In this document: positions 18,129 to 28,045 of the stretch, in pieces
How the letters are laid out: every line of letters begins with the position of its first letter
Position numbering within the stretch: the stretch's first letter is position 1
Position numbers and translations under genes: made by a program
The notes under the pieces: model-generated
What the model saw: the letters and a program-made list of their open reading frames with translations, nothing else
The model's database searches: none
Told to the model about the DNA's origin: nothing
Source: Azospirillum baldaniorum
GTDB lineage: Bacteria; Pseudomonadota; Alphaproteobacteria; Azospirillales; Azospirillaceae
Direction: 5' to 3'
NCBI RefSeq assembly: GCF_003119195.2
Contig: NZ_CP022262.1
Span: 629,001 to 693,000, forward strand
Length of the DNA: 64,000 nucleotides

Positions 18129-19534
18129 CCGCCGACCCGCGCAAGGCCGCCATCGCCGCCGCCTTCGGCAAGGCCGCCCCCCGCTACGAGGAACACGCCG
18201 CCGTGCAGCGCGTCGCGGCGGAACGTCTGGCGGAACGCGTCGCCCGTCTGCCGTTGCCGCCCCGCCCCCGCGTGCTGGAGATCGGCTGCGGCACCGGCTT
18301 CCTCAGCCGCGCCCTGCGCGAGCGGATCGGGCCGGCGGACTGGCTGTTCACCGACCTGTCGCCGGGCATGCTGGCGCGCTGCCGCGCCACGCTGGGTGAC
18401 CCAGCCAATTCCGAATTCCGGATCGTGGATGGAGAACAGCCGGACCTCGACGGCCCCTTCAACCTCATCGTCTCCAGCCTCGCCCTGCAATGGTTCCGCA
18501 ACCCCGCCGCCGCCCTGGCGCGCTGGGCGGAGTTGCTGGCGCCGGGCGGGCGCATCGCCGTCGCCACGCTCGCCGCCGACAGCTTCCTCGAATGGCGGGA
18601 GGCCCACCATGCGCTGGGGCTTGAGGCCGGCGTTCCCACCTACCCCACCCGCCACACCCTCGACCGGCTGTGGCCCGCCGGGGGCGAGGGATCGGTGGAG
18701 GAGGAGCGGCTGCTGCGCCGTCACGCCGACGGTCTGGAGTTCCTGGCCGAACTGAAGGGCATCGGCGCCCATCTGCCGGCGGAGGGCCGCCGCCCGCTGC
18801 CGCCGGGCGCCCTGCGCCGCGTGCTGCGCCAGCTGGAACGGCCGGAAGGACTGACCATGACCCATCACATCGCCTACGGCCTGTTCCGCAAGGACGGCGC
18901 CCAGCCCCGCGGGGTGTTCGTCACCGGCACCGACACCGGCGTCGGCAAGACGCTGGTCTCCGCGTGCCTCGCGCGGGCGTGGTCCGCCGTCTATTGGAAG
19001 CCGCTGCAAACCGGCCTGAAGGACGAGGGCGGCGACACACCCACCGTCACCTCCCTTGCCGCCCTGCCCGCGGAGCGCGTGCATCCGCCGGCCTATGCGC
19101 TGGCCGAGCCGCTGTCCCCCCACGCCGCGGCAGAGCTGGAGGGCGTCGCCATCGACGCCGGCGCCCTGACTCTGCCCGACACCGGCCGCCCGCTGGTGGT
19201 GGAGGGGGCCGGCGGGCTGATGGTGCCGGTGACGGAGGACGTCTTCATCATCGACCTGATCGCCCGCTTCGGCCTGCCGGTGGTGCTGGTGGCGCGCAGC
19301 ACGCTCGGCACCATCAACCACACGCTGCTCAGCCTGGAGGCGCTGCGGGCGCGCGGGCTGGCGGTGGCCGGGGTGGTGCTGAACGGCCCGCCCAACCCCG
19401 GCAACCGCGCCGCCATCGAACGGTTCGGCAAGGTCCGCGTCCTGGCCGAAATCCCAACGCTCGACCGAATCGACGCCGAAACCGTCGCGGACGCGGCGGC
19501 GCTCATCCCTTCCTTCGACAGCGTGTTTCCATGA
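18125..19534 (+). CDS. bioCD: Fused BioC-BioD: malonyl-ACP methyltransferase and dethiobiotin synthetase
   Basis: One 469-residue frame carrying two biotin enzymes. Residues 1-255 are BioC: SAM motif LEIGCGTGFL at 51-60 and LALQWF at 119-124; it methylates malonyl-ACP to start pimelate synthesis. Residues about 262-469 are BioD: P-loop GTDTGVGKT at 268-276, KPLQTG at 292-297 and EGAGGLMVP at 360-368; it closes the ureido ring of dethiobiotin. The junction runs straight from the BioC end (HHIAYGLFRK) to the BioD start (GVFVTGTD) with a linker of about seven residues, no stop and no clear internal ribosome site. The start overlaps the bioH-like stop by 4 bp and the end overlaps bioA by 4 bp. 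Confidence 0.9.
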   Translation: MTADPRKAAIAAAFGKAAPRYEEHAAVQRVAAERLAERVARLPLPPRPRVLEIGCGTGFLSRALRERIGPADWLFTDLSPGMLARCRATLGDPANSEFRIVDGEQPDLDGPFNLIVSSLALQWFRNPAAALARWAELLAPGGRIAVATLAADSFLEWREAHHALGLEAGVPTYPTRHTLDRLWPAGGEGSVEEERLLRRHADGLEFLAELKGIGAHLPAEGRRPLPPGALRRVLRQLERPEGLTMTHHIAYGLFRKDGAQPRGVFVTGTDTGVGKTLVSACLARAWSAVYWKPLQTGLKDEGGDTPTVTSLAALPAERVHPPAYALAEPLSPHAAAELEGVAIDAGALTLPDTGRPLVVEGAGGLMVPVTEDVFIIDLIARFGLPVVLVARSTLGTINHTLLSLEALRARGLAVAGVVLNGPPNPGNRAAIERFGKVRVLAEIPTLDRIDAETVADAAALIPSFDSVFP

Positions 19535-20835
19535 CCGACACCGTTTCTCTCGACCAGCGCCACGTCTGGCACCCCTTCACCCAGGCGCAGACCGCACCGG
19601 AGCCGCTGGCCGTCACCCACGGCAAGGGAGCCAGCCTGTTCACCGAGGACGGGCGGGAAATCCTCGACCTCATCTCCTCCTGGTGGGTGAACCTGCACGG
19701 CCACGCCCACCCGGCCGTCGCCGGAGCCATCGCGGAGCAGGCGCACCGGCTGGAGCAGGTGATCTTCGCCGACTTCACCCACAGCCCGGCCGCCCGCCTC
19801 GCCGCCCGGCTGGCCGAGGTGCTGCCGGGCGGCCTCGGCCGCGTCTTCTACTCCGACAACGGCTCGACCGCGGTGGAGGTGGCGCTGAAGCTCGCCTGGC
19901 AGTACTGGCGCAACAAGGGCGAGGGCCAGCGCCGCCGCTTCCTCGCCTTCGAGGGCAGCTACCACGGCGACACCTTCGGCGCCATGGCGGCGGGGGTCGG
20001 CTCCGGCTTCTACGCGCCGTTCCAGGAGTTGCTGTTCGCCGTCGACCGCATGCCCTACCCGGCCACCTGGGACGGCGACCCGGAGGTCGAGGCCAAGGAG
20101 GCCGCGGCACTGGACTGGCTCGACCGCTGGCTGGCCACCAACGGGGCGGAGTTGGTCGCCGTCATCATCGAGCCGCTGGTCCAGGGCGCGTCTGGCATGC
20201 GCTTCTGCCGCCCGGAGTTCCTGCGGGCCATGGCGGCGCGGGTGCGGGCGGCGGGCGGCCTGGTGATCTTCGACGAGGTGATGACCGGCTTTGGCCGCAC
20301 CGGCGCCCTGTTCGCCAGCCAGAAGGCCGGGGTCGCGCCGGACCTGATCTGCCTGTCCAAGGGCCTGACCGGCGGCTTCCTGCCGCTGTCGGTCACCGCC
20401 TGCGGCGCTTCGATCTACGAGGCGTTCCTCGGCGCCGGCTTCGACCGCGCCTTCGCCCACGGCCACAGCTTCACCGCCAACCCGCTGGGCTGCGCCGCCG
20501 CCCTGGCCTCGCTGGAGCTGACCACCTCGGCGGAGACCACCGCCAACCTCGCGCGCATCGAGACGCGGCACCGCGCCGCCATCGCCGACCTGTCCGGCCA
20601 CCCGAAGCTGTCGCGCGGGCGCGTCATGGGCACCATCGCCGCCATCGAGGTGACCGACGCGCAGGGCTACACCGCCGCGGTCGGGCAGACGCTGAAGCGC
20701 TTCTTCCTGGAGCGGGGATTGCTGCTGCGGCCGCTCGGCCCCGTGATATACCTGCTGCCGCCCTACTGCGTGACGGACGGGCAGTTGGACCGCGCCTACG
20801 CCGCGATCCGCGACGCCGCCGATACCCTTCTCTGA
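19531..20835 (+). CDS. bioA: Adenosylmethionine--8-amino-7-oxononanoate aminotransferase
   Basis: PLP-dependent aminotransferase that converts 8-amino-7-oxononanoate to 7,8-diaminononanoate with SAM as amino donor. It has 434 residues, normal for BioA. Landmarks: the N-terminal [26 protein letters not shown], the class-III motif [11 protein letters not shown] at 248-258 and the PLP lysine K277 in LSKGLTGG. The ATG at 19531 overlaps the bioCD stop (ATGA); the open frame upstream of it is only a shadow of bioCD. Followed 25 bp later by bioB. Confidence 0.95.
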   Translation: MTDTVSLDQRHVWHPFTQAQTAPEPLAVTHGKGASLFTEDGREILDLISSWWVNLHGHAHPAVAGAIAEQAHRLEQVIFADFTHSPAARLAARLAEVLPGGLGRVFYSDNGSTAVEVALKLAWQYWRNKGEGQRRRFLAFEGSYHGDTFGAMAAGVGSGFYAPFQELLFAVDRMPYPATWDGDPEVEAKEAAALDWLDRWLATNGAELVAVIIEPLVQGASGMRFCRPEFLRAMAARVRAAGGLVIFDEVMTGFGRTGALFASQKAGVAPDLICLSKGLTGGFLPLSVTACGASIYEAFLGAGFDRAFAHGHSFTANPLGCAAALASLELTTSAETTANLARIETRHRAAIADLSGHPKLSRGRVMGTIAAIEVTDAQGYTAAVGQTLKRFFLERGLLLRPLGPVIYLLPPYCVTDGQLDRAYAAIRDAADTLL

Positions 20836-20860
20836 TTCGCTTTTCCCCCGAGGACCAACC

Positions 20861-21853
20861 ATGCCCGACACCGCCATGCAGACCGCGGACTCCGCCACCA
20901 CCACCATCGCCCGGCGCTGGACCCGCGCGGACATCCTGGCCCTGTTCGAGCTGCCCTTCATGGAGCTGCTGCACCGCGCCCACGAGACGCACCGCCAGCA
21001 CCACGACCCGAACAAGGTCCAGCTCTCCACCCTGCTGAACATCAAGACCGGCGGCTGTCAGGAGGACTGCAAGTACTGCGCGCAGAGCGTGAAGTACGAC
21101 ACCGGCGTCGGGGCGGAGAAGCTGCTCGACCGCGCCCAGGTGCGCGCCGCCGCGGAGAAGGCCAAGCAGGCGGGCGCCGGCCGCTTCTGCATGGGCGCCG
21201 CGTGGCGCGAGCTGAAGGACCGCGACGTCGAGAAGCTGGCGAACATCGTCCGCGACGTGAAGGACCTCGGGCTGGAGGCCTGCATGACGCTGGGCATGCT
21301 GACCCGCCCGCAGGCCGACGCGCTGAAGGACGCCGGCCTCGACTACTACAACCACAACCTCGACACGTCGGAGGAGTTCTACGAGCAGATCGTCTCCACC
21401 CACAGCTACCGCGACCGGCTGGACACGCTGGCCAACGTCCGCGACGCCGGGCTGAAGGTCTGCTCCGGCGGCATCGTCGGGCTGGGAGAGAGCCGGGTGG
21501 ACCGCGCCGGCCTGCTGGAGACCCTGGCGAACCTGTCGCCGCAGCCGGAAAGCGTGCCGATCAACAAACTGGTGTCGGTCGCCGGCACCCCGCTGGGCGG
21601 CGTCGACGCGTTGGACGCCTTCGAGTTCATCCGCACCATCGCGGTCGCCCGCATCCTGATGCCGCGCTCCTACGTCCGCCTGTCGGCGGGCCGCCGCTCG
21701 CTCAGCGACGAGGGGCAGGCGCTCTGTTTCTACGCCGGCGCGAACTCCATCTTCTATGGGGACAAGCTGCTGACCACCGGCAACCCGGAGCATGAGGCCG
21801 ACCGGCGGCTGTTCGACCGGCTGGGGCTGGAGGCCGACGGCGGCGCCCACTGA
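20861..21853 (+). CDS. bioB: Biotin synthase
   Basis: Radical SAM enzyme that inserts sulfur into dethiobiotin, the last step. It has 330 residues with the radical-SAM cysteines C66, C70 and C73 in [13 protein letters not shown], and the biotin synthase phrases [24 protein letters not shown] and [14 protein letters not shown]. It is preceded by an AGGACC leader and is the last gene of the bioF-bioH-bioCD-bioA-bioB unit, which covers every late step from malonyl-ACP capping to biotin apart from the fatty-acid elongation done by the housekeeping system. Confidence 0.96.
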   Translation: MPDTAMQTADSATTTIARRWTRADILALFELPFMELLHRAHETHRQHHDPNKVQLSTLLNIKTGGCQEDCKYCAQSVKYDTGVGAEKLLDRAQVRAAAEKAKQAGAGRFCMGAAWRELKDRDVEKLANIVRDVKDLGLEACMTLGMLTRPQADALKDAGLDYYNHNLDTSEEFYEQIVSTHSYRDRLDTLANVRDAGLKVCSGGIVGLGESRVDRAGLLETLANLSPQPESVPINKLVSVAGTPLGGVDALDAFEFIRTIAVARILMPRSYVRLSAGRRSLSDEGQALCFYAGANSIFYGDKLLTTGNPEHEADRRLFDRLGLEADGGAH

Positions 21854-21908
21854 CGCGCCGGCGTCCCCGGCCCCTGCGCAAGAAAAAGCCAGGGGGAGGA
21901 CGCCGAGC

Positions 21909-22616
21909 ATGGACGACATCGCCACCAAAGCACCCAAGACCCACTACACCTCGGCCGAGGTCACGGCCCTGTCGCACCTCTACAGGGCCGAGATCTACCG
22001 CAGCACCGTCTGGCGCACGCGGCTGGACGCCACCACCAACTGGGCGGTGGTCACCACCGGGATCGCCCTGTCGCTGACCTTCAGCAGCGCCACCGCCTCC
22101 CCCCTGCCGCTGGTGCTGGTGGGGCTTCTGGTCGCCGTGTTCCTCTACATCGAGGCGCGGCGCTACCGCTTCTTCGACTTCTGGCGAATCCGCGCCCATG
22201 TGCTGGAGCTGTACTTTCTCGGCCCCATCCTGCGCGGCCAGGGCGACCAATTCGCCCGGGGCTGGAATGAGACGCTGTTCCAGGACTACCAGCACCCCAA
22301 CCTGCACATCACCTACCTGGAGGCGGTGGGCCGCCGGCTGCGGCGGAACTACGGCTGGATCTTCCTGATCCAGGTGGTGGCCTATCTGGGCAAGCTGATG
22401 ATCCACCCGGTCCCGCTGTCGAGCCTGGACGAGTTGTTCGCGCGGGCGACCATCGGGCCGGTGCCGGGGGAGATCGTCCTGCTCTGCGGCATGGCCTTCC
22501 ACGGCACCTGGATGGCCATCGCCTTCCGGACCTTCCGCAGCCGCCGCGGCGCCGACCGCGAACGCCCGCCCCCGCCGGCCACCGACGCCGTGCTCGATCT
22601 GGCCCGCGGTCCGTGA
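21909..22616 (+). CDS. DUF2270 membrane protein
   Basis: A 235-residue inner-membrane protein of the DUF2270 family. The N-terminal part has SHLYRAEIYRSTVWRTRLD, typical of the family; hydrophobic helices are at roughly 48-62, 65-85, 150-167 and 190-208, and a loop has LYFLGPILRGQ and NETLFQDYQ. The function of the family is unknown. The ATG at 21909 follows a GGGGGAGGA leader. It lies 55 bp downstream of bioB on the same strand and may be a rider gene on the biotin transcript or have its own promoter. Confidence 0.8.
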   Translation: MDDIATKAPKTHYTSAEVTALSHLYRAEIYRSTVWRTRLDATTNWAVVTTGIALSLTFSSATASPLPLVLVGLLVAVFLYIEARRYRFFDFWRIRAHVLELYFLGPILRGQGDQFARGWNETLFQDYQHPNLHITYLEAVGRRLRRNYGWIFLIQVVAYLGKLMIHPVPLSSLDELFARATIGPVPGEIVLLCGMAFHGTWMAIAFRTFRSRRGADRERPPPPATDAVLDLARGP

Positions 22617-22895
22617 GGGCCGCAGCGGATTTCCCTTTTCGCGCAAGGGATAAGGGGTAGCTTTCCGTCCGGCCTGCCCCTTTTGCGCGCCGTGGCATAA
22701 ATGGGATCAGCACCGTCGCGCTCACGCTATGCAACGGATCGTCTTGTGTTCTCCTTCCGCGGAGGGCTAGAAGGGGCTCCATCGGATGCGGTTGCGCGGT
22801 CATACCAGAAGGACACCCGTTCGCCGGGCTGATCTTCACCGGTTCCCCGCACAGCCGACGGCCGGACGACCATAGAGGTGAACGAGGATTTCACG

Positions 22896-25589
22896 ATGGC
22901 GAGCCAGGGCGAGAACAAGTGGGTTTACTGCTTCGGTGCCGATGCCACCGAAGGCCGGGCGGACATGAAGAACCTGCTCGGCGGCAAGGGAGCCAATCTG
23001 GCCGAGATGGCCAATCTGGGCCTCCCGGTTCCTCCGGGTTTCACCATCACGACTGGGGTCTGCACCTATTTCTATGCCAACGGCCGCAACTATCCGCCGG
23101 AGCTGAAGGCCCAGGTGGACGGCGCGGTGAAGGGGCTGGAGCAGGCCATGGGCGCCACCTTCGGCGATCCGGCCAACCCGCTGCTGGTCTCGGTGCGCTC
23201 CGGCGCCCGCGCCTCCATGCCGGGCATGATGGACACGGTGCTGAATCTCGGGCTGAACGACGCGACCGCCGCCGGCCTCGCCAAGCGCTCGGGCGACGCC
23301 CGATTCGCCTACGACAGCTACCGCCGCTTCATCCAGATGTACTCGAACGTGGTGCTGGACGTTGACCACCACCACTTCGAGGAGATCCTGGACAACCACA
23401 AGCGCGACAAGAACCACAACCTCGACACCGACCTGAGCGCCGCCGACTGGCAGGCCGTCATCGAGGACTACAAGAAGGCCGTCGAGCACGAGCTCGGCAA
23501 GCCCTTCCCGCAGGACGTTCAGGAGCAGCTGTGGGGCGCCGTCGGCGCCGTGTTCGGCTCGTGGATGAACGCCCGCGCCATCACCTACCGCAAGCTGCAC
23601 GACATCCCCGCCGATTGGGGCACCGCCGTCAACGTGCAGTGCATGGTGTTCGGCAACATGGGCAACGACTGCGCCACCGGCGTGGCCTTCACCCGCAACC
23701 CGTCCACCGGCGAGAACGCCTTCTACGGCGAATACCTCGTCAACGCCCAGGGCGAGGACGTGGTGGCCGGCATCCGCACGCCGCAGCACCTGACCATTGC
23801 CGGCAAGGAGGCCAACAAGTCCGACCTCCCCGCCATGGAAGAGGTCATGCCGGAGGTCTTCAACCAGCTGAACGAGGTCCGCCTCACGCTGGAGAAGCAC
23901 TACCGCGACATGCAGGACATCGAGTTCACGGTCCAGCAGAACAAGCTGTTCATGCTGCAGACCCGCAACGGCAAGCGCACCGCCCCGGCGGCGCTGAAGA
24001 TCGCCGTCGACCTCGCCGAGGAAGGGCTGATCGACAAGGCGGAGGCCGTGCGCCGCATCGATCCGGCCTCGCTCGACCAGCTCCTCCACCCGACGCTGGA
24101 CCCGAAGGCGGAGCGCAAGGTCATCGCCAAGGGCCTGCCGGCGTCGCCGGGTGCCGCCTCGGGCAAGGTCGTCTTCACCGCCGACGAGGCGGAGACGCTG
24201 GCCGGCCAGGGCGAGGCGGTCATTCTCTGCCGCGTGGAGACCTCGCCTGAGGACATCCACGGCATGCACGCCGCCCGCGGCATCCTGACCACCCGCGGCG
24301 GCATGACCAGCCACGCCGCCGTGGTGGCCCGCGGCATGGGCCGCGCCTGCGTGTCGGGCGCCGGCGACCTGCGCGTGGACTACAAGTCCAAGATCATGTC
24401 GGTCCGCGGCGTCACCATCAAGGAAGGCGACATCGTCACCATCGACGGCTCGACCGGCGAGGTGATGCTGGGCCAGGTCCCGACGATCCAGCCGGAGCTG
24501 TCGGGCGACTTCGCCACGCTGATGGGCTGGGCCGACTCGCTGCGCCGCATGAAGATCCGCACCAACGCGGAGACCCCGCTGGACGCCCGCACCGCGCGGA
24601 AGTTCGGCGCGGAGGGCATCGGCCTGTCGCGCACCGAGCACATGTTCTTCGACCCGGACCGCATCCTGGCGGTGCGTGAGATGATCCTGGCGGAGACCGA
24701 GGCCGGCCGCCGCGCCGCGCTCGCCAAGCTGGAGCCCTTCCAGAAGAAGGACTTCGCCGAGCTGTTCACGATCATGTCGGGCCTGCCGGTGACCATCCGC
24801 CTGCTCGACCCGCCGCTGCACGAGTTCCTGCCCAACACCGAGGCGGAGATGGCGGAGGTCGCCAAGGCCACCGGCACCGACCAGCTCAAGGTGAACCACC
24901 GCGTGGTGCAGCTCCACGAGGCCAACCCGATGCTCGGCCATCGCGGCTGCCGCCTCGGCATCACCTACCCCGAGATCTACGAGATGCAGGCCCGCGCCAT
25001 CTTCAGCGCGGTCGCCGAGGTCTCCCAGACCACGGGCGAGACGGTGATGCCGGAGGTCATGATCCCGCTCATCGGCACCAAGAAGGAGCTGGACATCCTC
25101 AAGGCGGTCGTCGACCGCGTCGCCAAGGAGGTCATGGACTCGACCGGCGTCACGTTCGAGTACATGGTCGGCACGATGATCGAGCTGCCGCGCGCCGCGC
25201 TGAAGGCCGGTGAGATCGCCGAGACGGCGGAGTTCTTCTCCTACGGCACGAACGACCTGACCCAGACCACCTTCGGCCTGTCGCGCGACGACGCCGGCGC
25301 CTTCCTGCCGGAGTACCAGCGCCAGGGCATCCTGGAGCACGACCCGTTCCAGACGCTGGACCAGGACGGCGTCGGCGAGCTGATCGCCATCGCCACGGAG
25401 CGCGGCCGCAAGGTCCGTCCCAACATCAAGCTCGGCATCTGCGGCGAGCATGGCGGCGACCCGGCCTCCATCTCCTTCTGCGAGAAGGTCGGGCTGGATT
25501 ACGTGTCCTGCTCGCCCTACCGCGTGCCGATCGCCCGTCTCGCCGCCGCCCAGGCGGCGCTCGACGCCGACACGGTGAAACGCGACTGA
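22896..25589 (+). CDS. ppdK: Pyruvate, phosphate dikinase
   Basis: Interconverts pyruvate + ATP + Pi and phosphoenolpyruvate + AMP + PPi, giving a gluconeogenic or glycolytic route reversible at low energy cost. The 897-residue protein has the N-terminal nucleotide-binding domain (KNLLGGKGANLAEM), the swivelling phosphohistidine domain (GGMTSHAAVVARGMG), and the C-terminal TIM barrel with EGIGLSRTEHMF, PNTEAEM and the catalytic CGEHGGD. ATG 22896 follows CGAGG by eight bases; a GTG at 22878 would add six residues. A strong intrinsic terminator follows at 25606, so it is a single-gene unit with about 280 bp of upstream DNA. Confidence 0.96.
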   Translation: MASQGENKWVYCFGADATEGRADMKNLLGGKGANLAEMANLGLPVPPGFTITTGVCTYFYANGRNYPPELKAQVDGAVKGLEQAMGATFGDPANPLLVSVRSGARASMPGMMDTVLNLGLNDATAAGLAKRSGDARFAYDSYRRFIQMYSNVVLDVDHHHFEEILDNHKRDKNHNLDTDLSAADWQAVIEDYKKAVEHELGKPFPQDVQEQLWGAVGAVFGSWMNARAITYRKLHDIPADWGTAVNVQCMVFGNMGNDCATGVAFTRNPSTGENAFYGEYLVNAQGEDVVAGIRTPQHLTIAGKEANKSDLPAMEEVMPEVFNQLNEVRLTLEKHYRDMQDIEFTVQQNKLFMLQTRNGKRTAPAALKIAVDLAEEGLIDKAEAVRRIDPASLDQLLHPTLDPKAERKVIAKGLPASPGAASGKVVFTADEAETLAGQGEAVILCRVETSPEDIHGMHAARGILTTRGGMTSHAAVVARGMGRACVSGAGDLRVDYKSKIMSVRGVTIKEGDIVTIDGSTGEVMLGQVPTIQPELSGDFATLMGWADSLRRMKIRTNAETPLDARTARKFGAEGIGLSRTEHMFFDPDRILAVREMILAETEAGRRAALAKLEPFQKKDFAELFTIMSGLPVTIRLLDPPLHEFLPNTEAEMAEVAKATGTDQLKVNHRVVQLHEANPMLGHRGCRLGITYPEIYEMQARAIFSAVAEVSQTTGETVMPEVMIPLIGTKKELDILKAVVDRVAKEVMDSTGVTFEYMVGTMIELPRAALKAGEIAETAEFFSYGTNDLTQTTFGLSRDDAGAFLPEYQRQGILEHDPFQTLDQDGVGELIAIATERGRKVRPNIKLGICGEHGGDPASISFCEKVGLDYVSCSPYRVPIARLAAAQAALDADTVKRD

Positions 25590-25605
25590 CCGGTACCCGA
25601 CGACG

Positions 25606-25639
25606 CGAAGGCCCCCACCCCTGGGGGCCTTCGTTTTTT
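25606..25639 (+). terminator. Intrinsic terminator of ppdK
   Basis: Perfect 11-bp stem (25606-25616 with 25623-25633) followed directly by six T residues. It ends the ppdK transcript 17 bp after the stop codon. Confidence 0.92.
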
Positions 25640-25652
25640 GAGGGATGGTTCC

Positions 25653-26735
25653 GTGGACACTGACGCCACCCTTCCGACCCGGCACATCGATCTGTTGACC
25701 GAGCGCCTCGTCGCCTGTCTCGACGAGGGCGACGGCCCCGCCTCGGCCCGCGCCGCGGTGGTGGCGGTCCGTTCGGGTCCGCGCTCCTGGACCGCCGGTT
25801 TCGCCCGCGGCGGCTCGGCGGCTCCGCCGGTCACGGCCCGCTTCCTCGTCTACAGCATCACCAAGACCCTGACCGCTGCCGCCCTGCTGCGCCTGTGCGG
25901 GCAAGGTCTGATCGACCCCGACGCCCCGCTGGATCGCTGGCTGCCCGACTTCGCGGCCGCCGACCGGATCACCCTGGCCCAACTGCTCGCCCACCGCGCC
26001 GGCCTGCGCAATTACGGCGGCAGCCCCGCCTACCATGCCGCCGTGCGGGCGGGCGAGGAGCCGTGGAGCGAGGACGGGTTCCTGGAACGCTGCCGCGCCG
26101 CCGACCTGTTCGCCCCGCCGGGGCGGGAGTTCTCCTATTCCAACATTGGCTACCTGCTGGCGAAGCGGGTGCTGGAGCGGGTCACCGACCTGCCCTTCGC
26201 CCAGGCTCTCGACCGCGAGCTGTTCGCCCCGCTGGGCCTGACCGGCTGGTCGGTGCCGACGGAGCGCGGCGACCTGTCCGGCCTGTGGACCGGCCCCAGC
26301 CCCTATCTCGGCGGCAAGGACGGTCCGTCCGCCGCCGTGGCGGCCCTCTACCATCCCGGCTGGGTGGCCCACGGCGTGGTGGCGGCGACGGCGGCGGACA
26401 TCGCCGGTCTTCTTCACGCGCTGTTCGCGGACGGCCTGCTGCCCGGCGCCTTGGCGGCGCGGATGCAGGACTCCTTCCCGGTGCCGGGAACCATGCGCGG
26501 ACGCCCGTGGGTGGAGCCGGGTTATGGCCTCGGCCTGATGGTCGAGCGCGACGGGCAGGCCGGACCCTACTGGGGACACACCGGCGGCGGGCCGGGCGGA
26601 TCGGCCTGCGCCTATCACTTCCCCGCCCGCAAGCCGGGAGAGGAGCCGGTGACCGTCGCCCTCTTCACCGATGGCGAGGACAATGACCAGGCGGAGTGGA
26701 TGACCGTGGAGACCGTGGAAATTCTGCGCGAGTGA
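25653..26735 (+). CDS. Serine hydrolase, beta-lactamase/esterase family (class C-like)
   Basis: A 360-residue enzyme of the class C beta-lactamase/D-alanyl-D-alanine carboxypeptidase fold. Motifs: S68-x-x-K71 (YSITK), Y162-S-N164 (SYSNIGY) and H309-T-G311 (HTGGG). It has no signal peptide, which argues against a true beta-lactamase or wall enzyme and for a cytosolic esterase or peptidase. The GTG at 25653 follows GAGGG by eight bases; a TTG at 25638 inside the ppdK terminator is less likely. Convergent with cheD with 4 bp between stops. The substrate is unknown. Confidence 0.82.
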   Translation: MDTDATLPTRHIDLLTERLVACLDEGDGPASARAAVVAVRSGPRSWTAGFARGGSAAPPVTARFLVYSITKTLTAAALLRLCGQGLIDPDAPLDRWLPDFAAADRITLAQLLAHRAGLRNYGGSPAYHAAVRAGEEPWSEDGFLERCRAADLFAPPGREFSYSNIGYLLAKRVLERVTDLPFAQALDRELFAPLGLTGWSVPTERGDLSGLWTGPSPYLGGKDGPSAAVAALYHPGWVAHGVVAATAADIAGLLHALFADGLLPGALAARMQDSFPVPGTMRGRPWVEPGYGLGLMVERDGQAGPYWGHTGGGPGGSACAYHFPARKPGEEPVTVALFTDGEDNDQAEWMTVETVEILRE

Positions 26736-26739
26736 CCCG

Positions 26740-27402
26740 TCAGCGCCGGTCGAACAACTCCATCTCCCCCTCGACGGGGGTGCGCCGCAGCGCCTGGAGA
26801 TAGTCCATCTCCTGATGCACCGTCTCCCGCTCCGCCTCGGGGCGCAGCAGGCGGCGGAAGGCCCGCCCGGTGGCCGGGAAGAAATGGACGCGCCGCCCCT
26901 TGTCCCCGCCCAGATCCTGAACGGCCAGCCCCAGCCCCTCCCGCCGCACATAATCCACCGCGAAGGCGGCGTTGGCGGCACCGACGTCCAGGCTGGTCTC
27001 GATGACGCGGGCCGCCCCGAACAGCTTGACCTCCATGCGCTCGCGGCGGGCGCCGCGCGCCAGCAGGTCGTTGATCAGCCGTTCCATCGCGACGCTGCCG
27101 TAGCGGGTGGCGACTCCGAAGCCCTCGCCGCCGGACGGGGAGCCGGGCAGCAGGAAATGGTTCATGCCGCCAACCCTCGCGACCGGATCATTGATGCAGG
27201 CGGCGACGCAGGACCCGAGCGTGGTCACCAGCATGTCGTCGTCGCGCCCGGAGATCCGATGATGACCAAGCACCACCGGAACCACATAGGCGCCGAACTC
27301 GCGGTCCAGGTAGCTGCCGTCCGCGCGCGTCCCGTCGCCATCCGCGCCGCGGCAGTCGCTGCCGACGGAGGATTGGAAGTGAAGCGGTCCGGACAGAGGC
27401 AT
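26740..27402 (-). CDS. cheD: Chemoreceptor glutamine deamidase/phosphatase regulator CheD
   Basis: CheD deamidates glutamines in methyl-accepting chemotaxis proteins and in some species helps CheC. The 220-residue protein has the catalytic core TTLGSCVAACI with C65 and nearby Thr, and GGMNHFLLPG with H82. A 45-residue N-terminal extension precedes the core (REFGAYVVPVVLGHHRISG), and a helical tail follows (about 170-220). ATG 27402 is used; a TTG at 27447 is open in frame. It stands alone, without other chemotaxis genes in the window, as often seen for CheD in this group. Confidence 0.85.
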   Translation of the reverse strand: MPLSGPLHFQSSVGSDCRGADGDGTRADGSYLDREFGAYVVPVVLGHHRISGRDDDMLVTTLGSCVAACINDPVARVGGMNHFLLPGSPSGGEGFGVATRYGSVAMERLINDLLARGARRERMEVKLFGAARVIETSLDVGAANAAFAVDYVRREGLGLAVQDLGGDKGRRVHFFPATGRAFRRLLRPEAERETVHQEMDYLQALRRTPVEGEMELFDRR

Positions 27403-27511
27403 CGTCGTGAGCCTGGAAGGGACAAGAGCGTCGACGATGGTAATCAATGGTAATTAAAGAAAATACAACAGGTCCGTATGCCCCGCCGACCTTTCGGCGT
27501 CGACGAGCGCG

Positions 27512-28045
27512 TCACAGCAGCACGACCCAGGACGCCTCCCGCCCTTTCGGCGCGGCGCGCGCCCGCAACAGCACCCGCTGTCCGGACTCCAATCCGGTCA
27601 GGTTGCAGCGGCGCAGGACGCTCTTGTGGACGAAGACGTCCTTGGCCCCGTCGTCCGCCGTGACAAATCCGAAGCCCTGCTCCGGCTTGAACCACTTCAC
27701 GGTGCCCGTCAGTTCCTCCTCGGGGCCGGACGCTGCGTCGTGGCGCGTGTTGCGGCTTTCGGCAGGCGTGCCGGTGCTCAGAACGTCCAGGATGTCGGCA
27801 ACCTGCGGCCCCTTGGCCCCCGGAACCACCCGGCACAGAAGCTCCGCCCCCTCGCCGATCTCGTGCAGCCCGGCCCGGTTCAGGACGGAGAAGTGCAGGA
27901 AGGCATCGGTCGTCCCGTCCTGCGGCGCCACGAAGCCGAAGCCCTTGACCGGATCGAACCACTTCACCGAAGCGCGGAGCGGGGCTGCTTCGCCTGAGGA
28001 GAAAACATCCGGAACGCCGCTGGGATGCGAATCGGCTGAAGGCAA
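27512..28045 (-). CDS. Protein with two cold-shock domains
   Basis: RNA/ssDNA-binding protein with two CSDs in tandem: residues about 25-88 (SVKWFDPVKGFGFVAP, DAFLHFS) and 112-177 (GTVKWFKPEQGFGFVTA, DVFVHKS). Both have intact RNP1 and RNP2 motifs. A short charged linker joins them. The start is uncertain: TTG at 28045 has AAGGATCGGA upstream and follows the fall in coding character, giving 177 residues; an in-frame ATG at 28195 would add 50 residues across an AT-rich stretch that looks like promoter DNA. Double-CSD proteins are common in alphaproteobacteria and are thought to act as RNA chaperones. Confidence 0.8.
   Translation of the reverse strand: MPSADSHPSGVPDVFSSGEAAPLRASVKWFDPVKGFGFVAPQDGTTDAFLHFSVLNRAGLHEIGEGAELLCRVVPGAKGPQVADILDVLSTGTPAESRNTRHDAASGPEEELTGTVKWFKPEQGFGFVTADDGAKDVFVHKSVLRRCNLTGLESGQRVLLRARAAPKGREASWVVLL

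Noticed and set aside
22836-26981. 1381-codon open frame on the minus strand opposite ppdK
   Set aside because: It is antisense to ppdK and the hydrolase gene, which have full motifs. High GC leaves such long frames without stops; it has no recognisable domain and no ribosome site.
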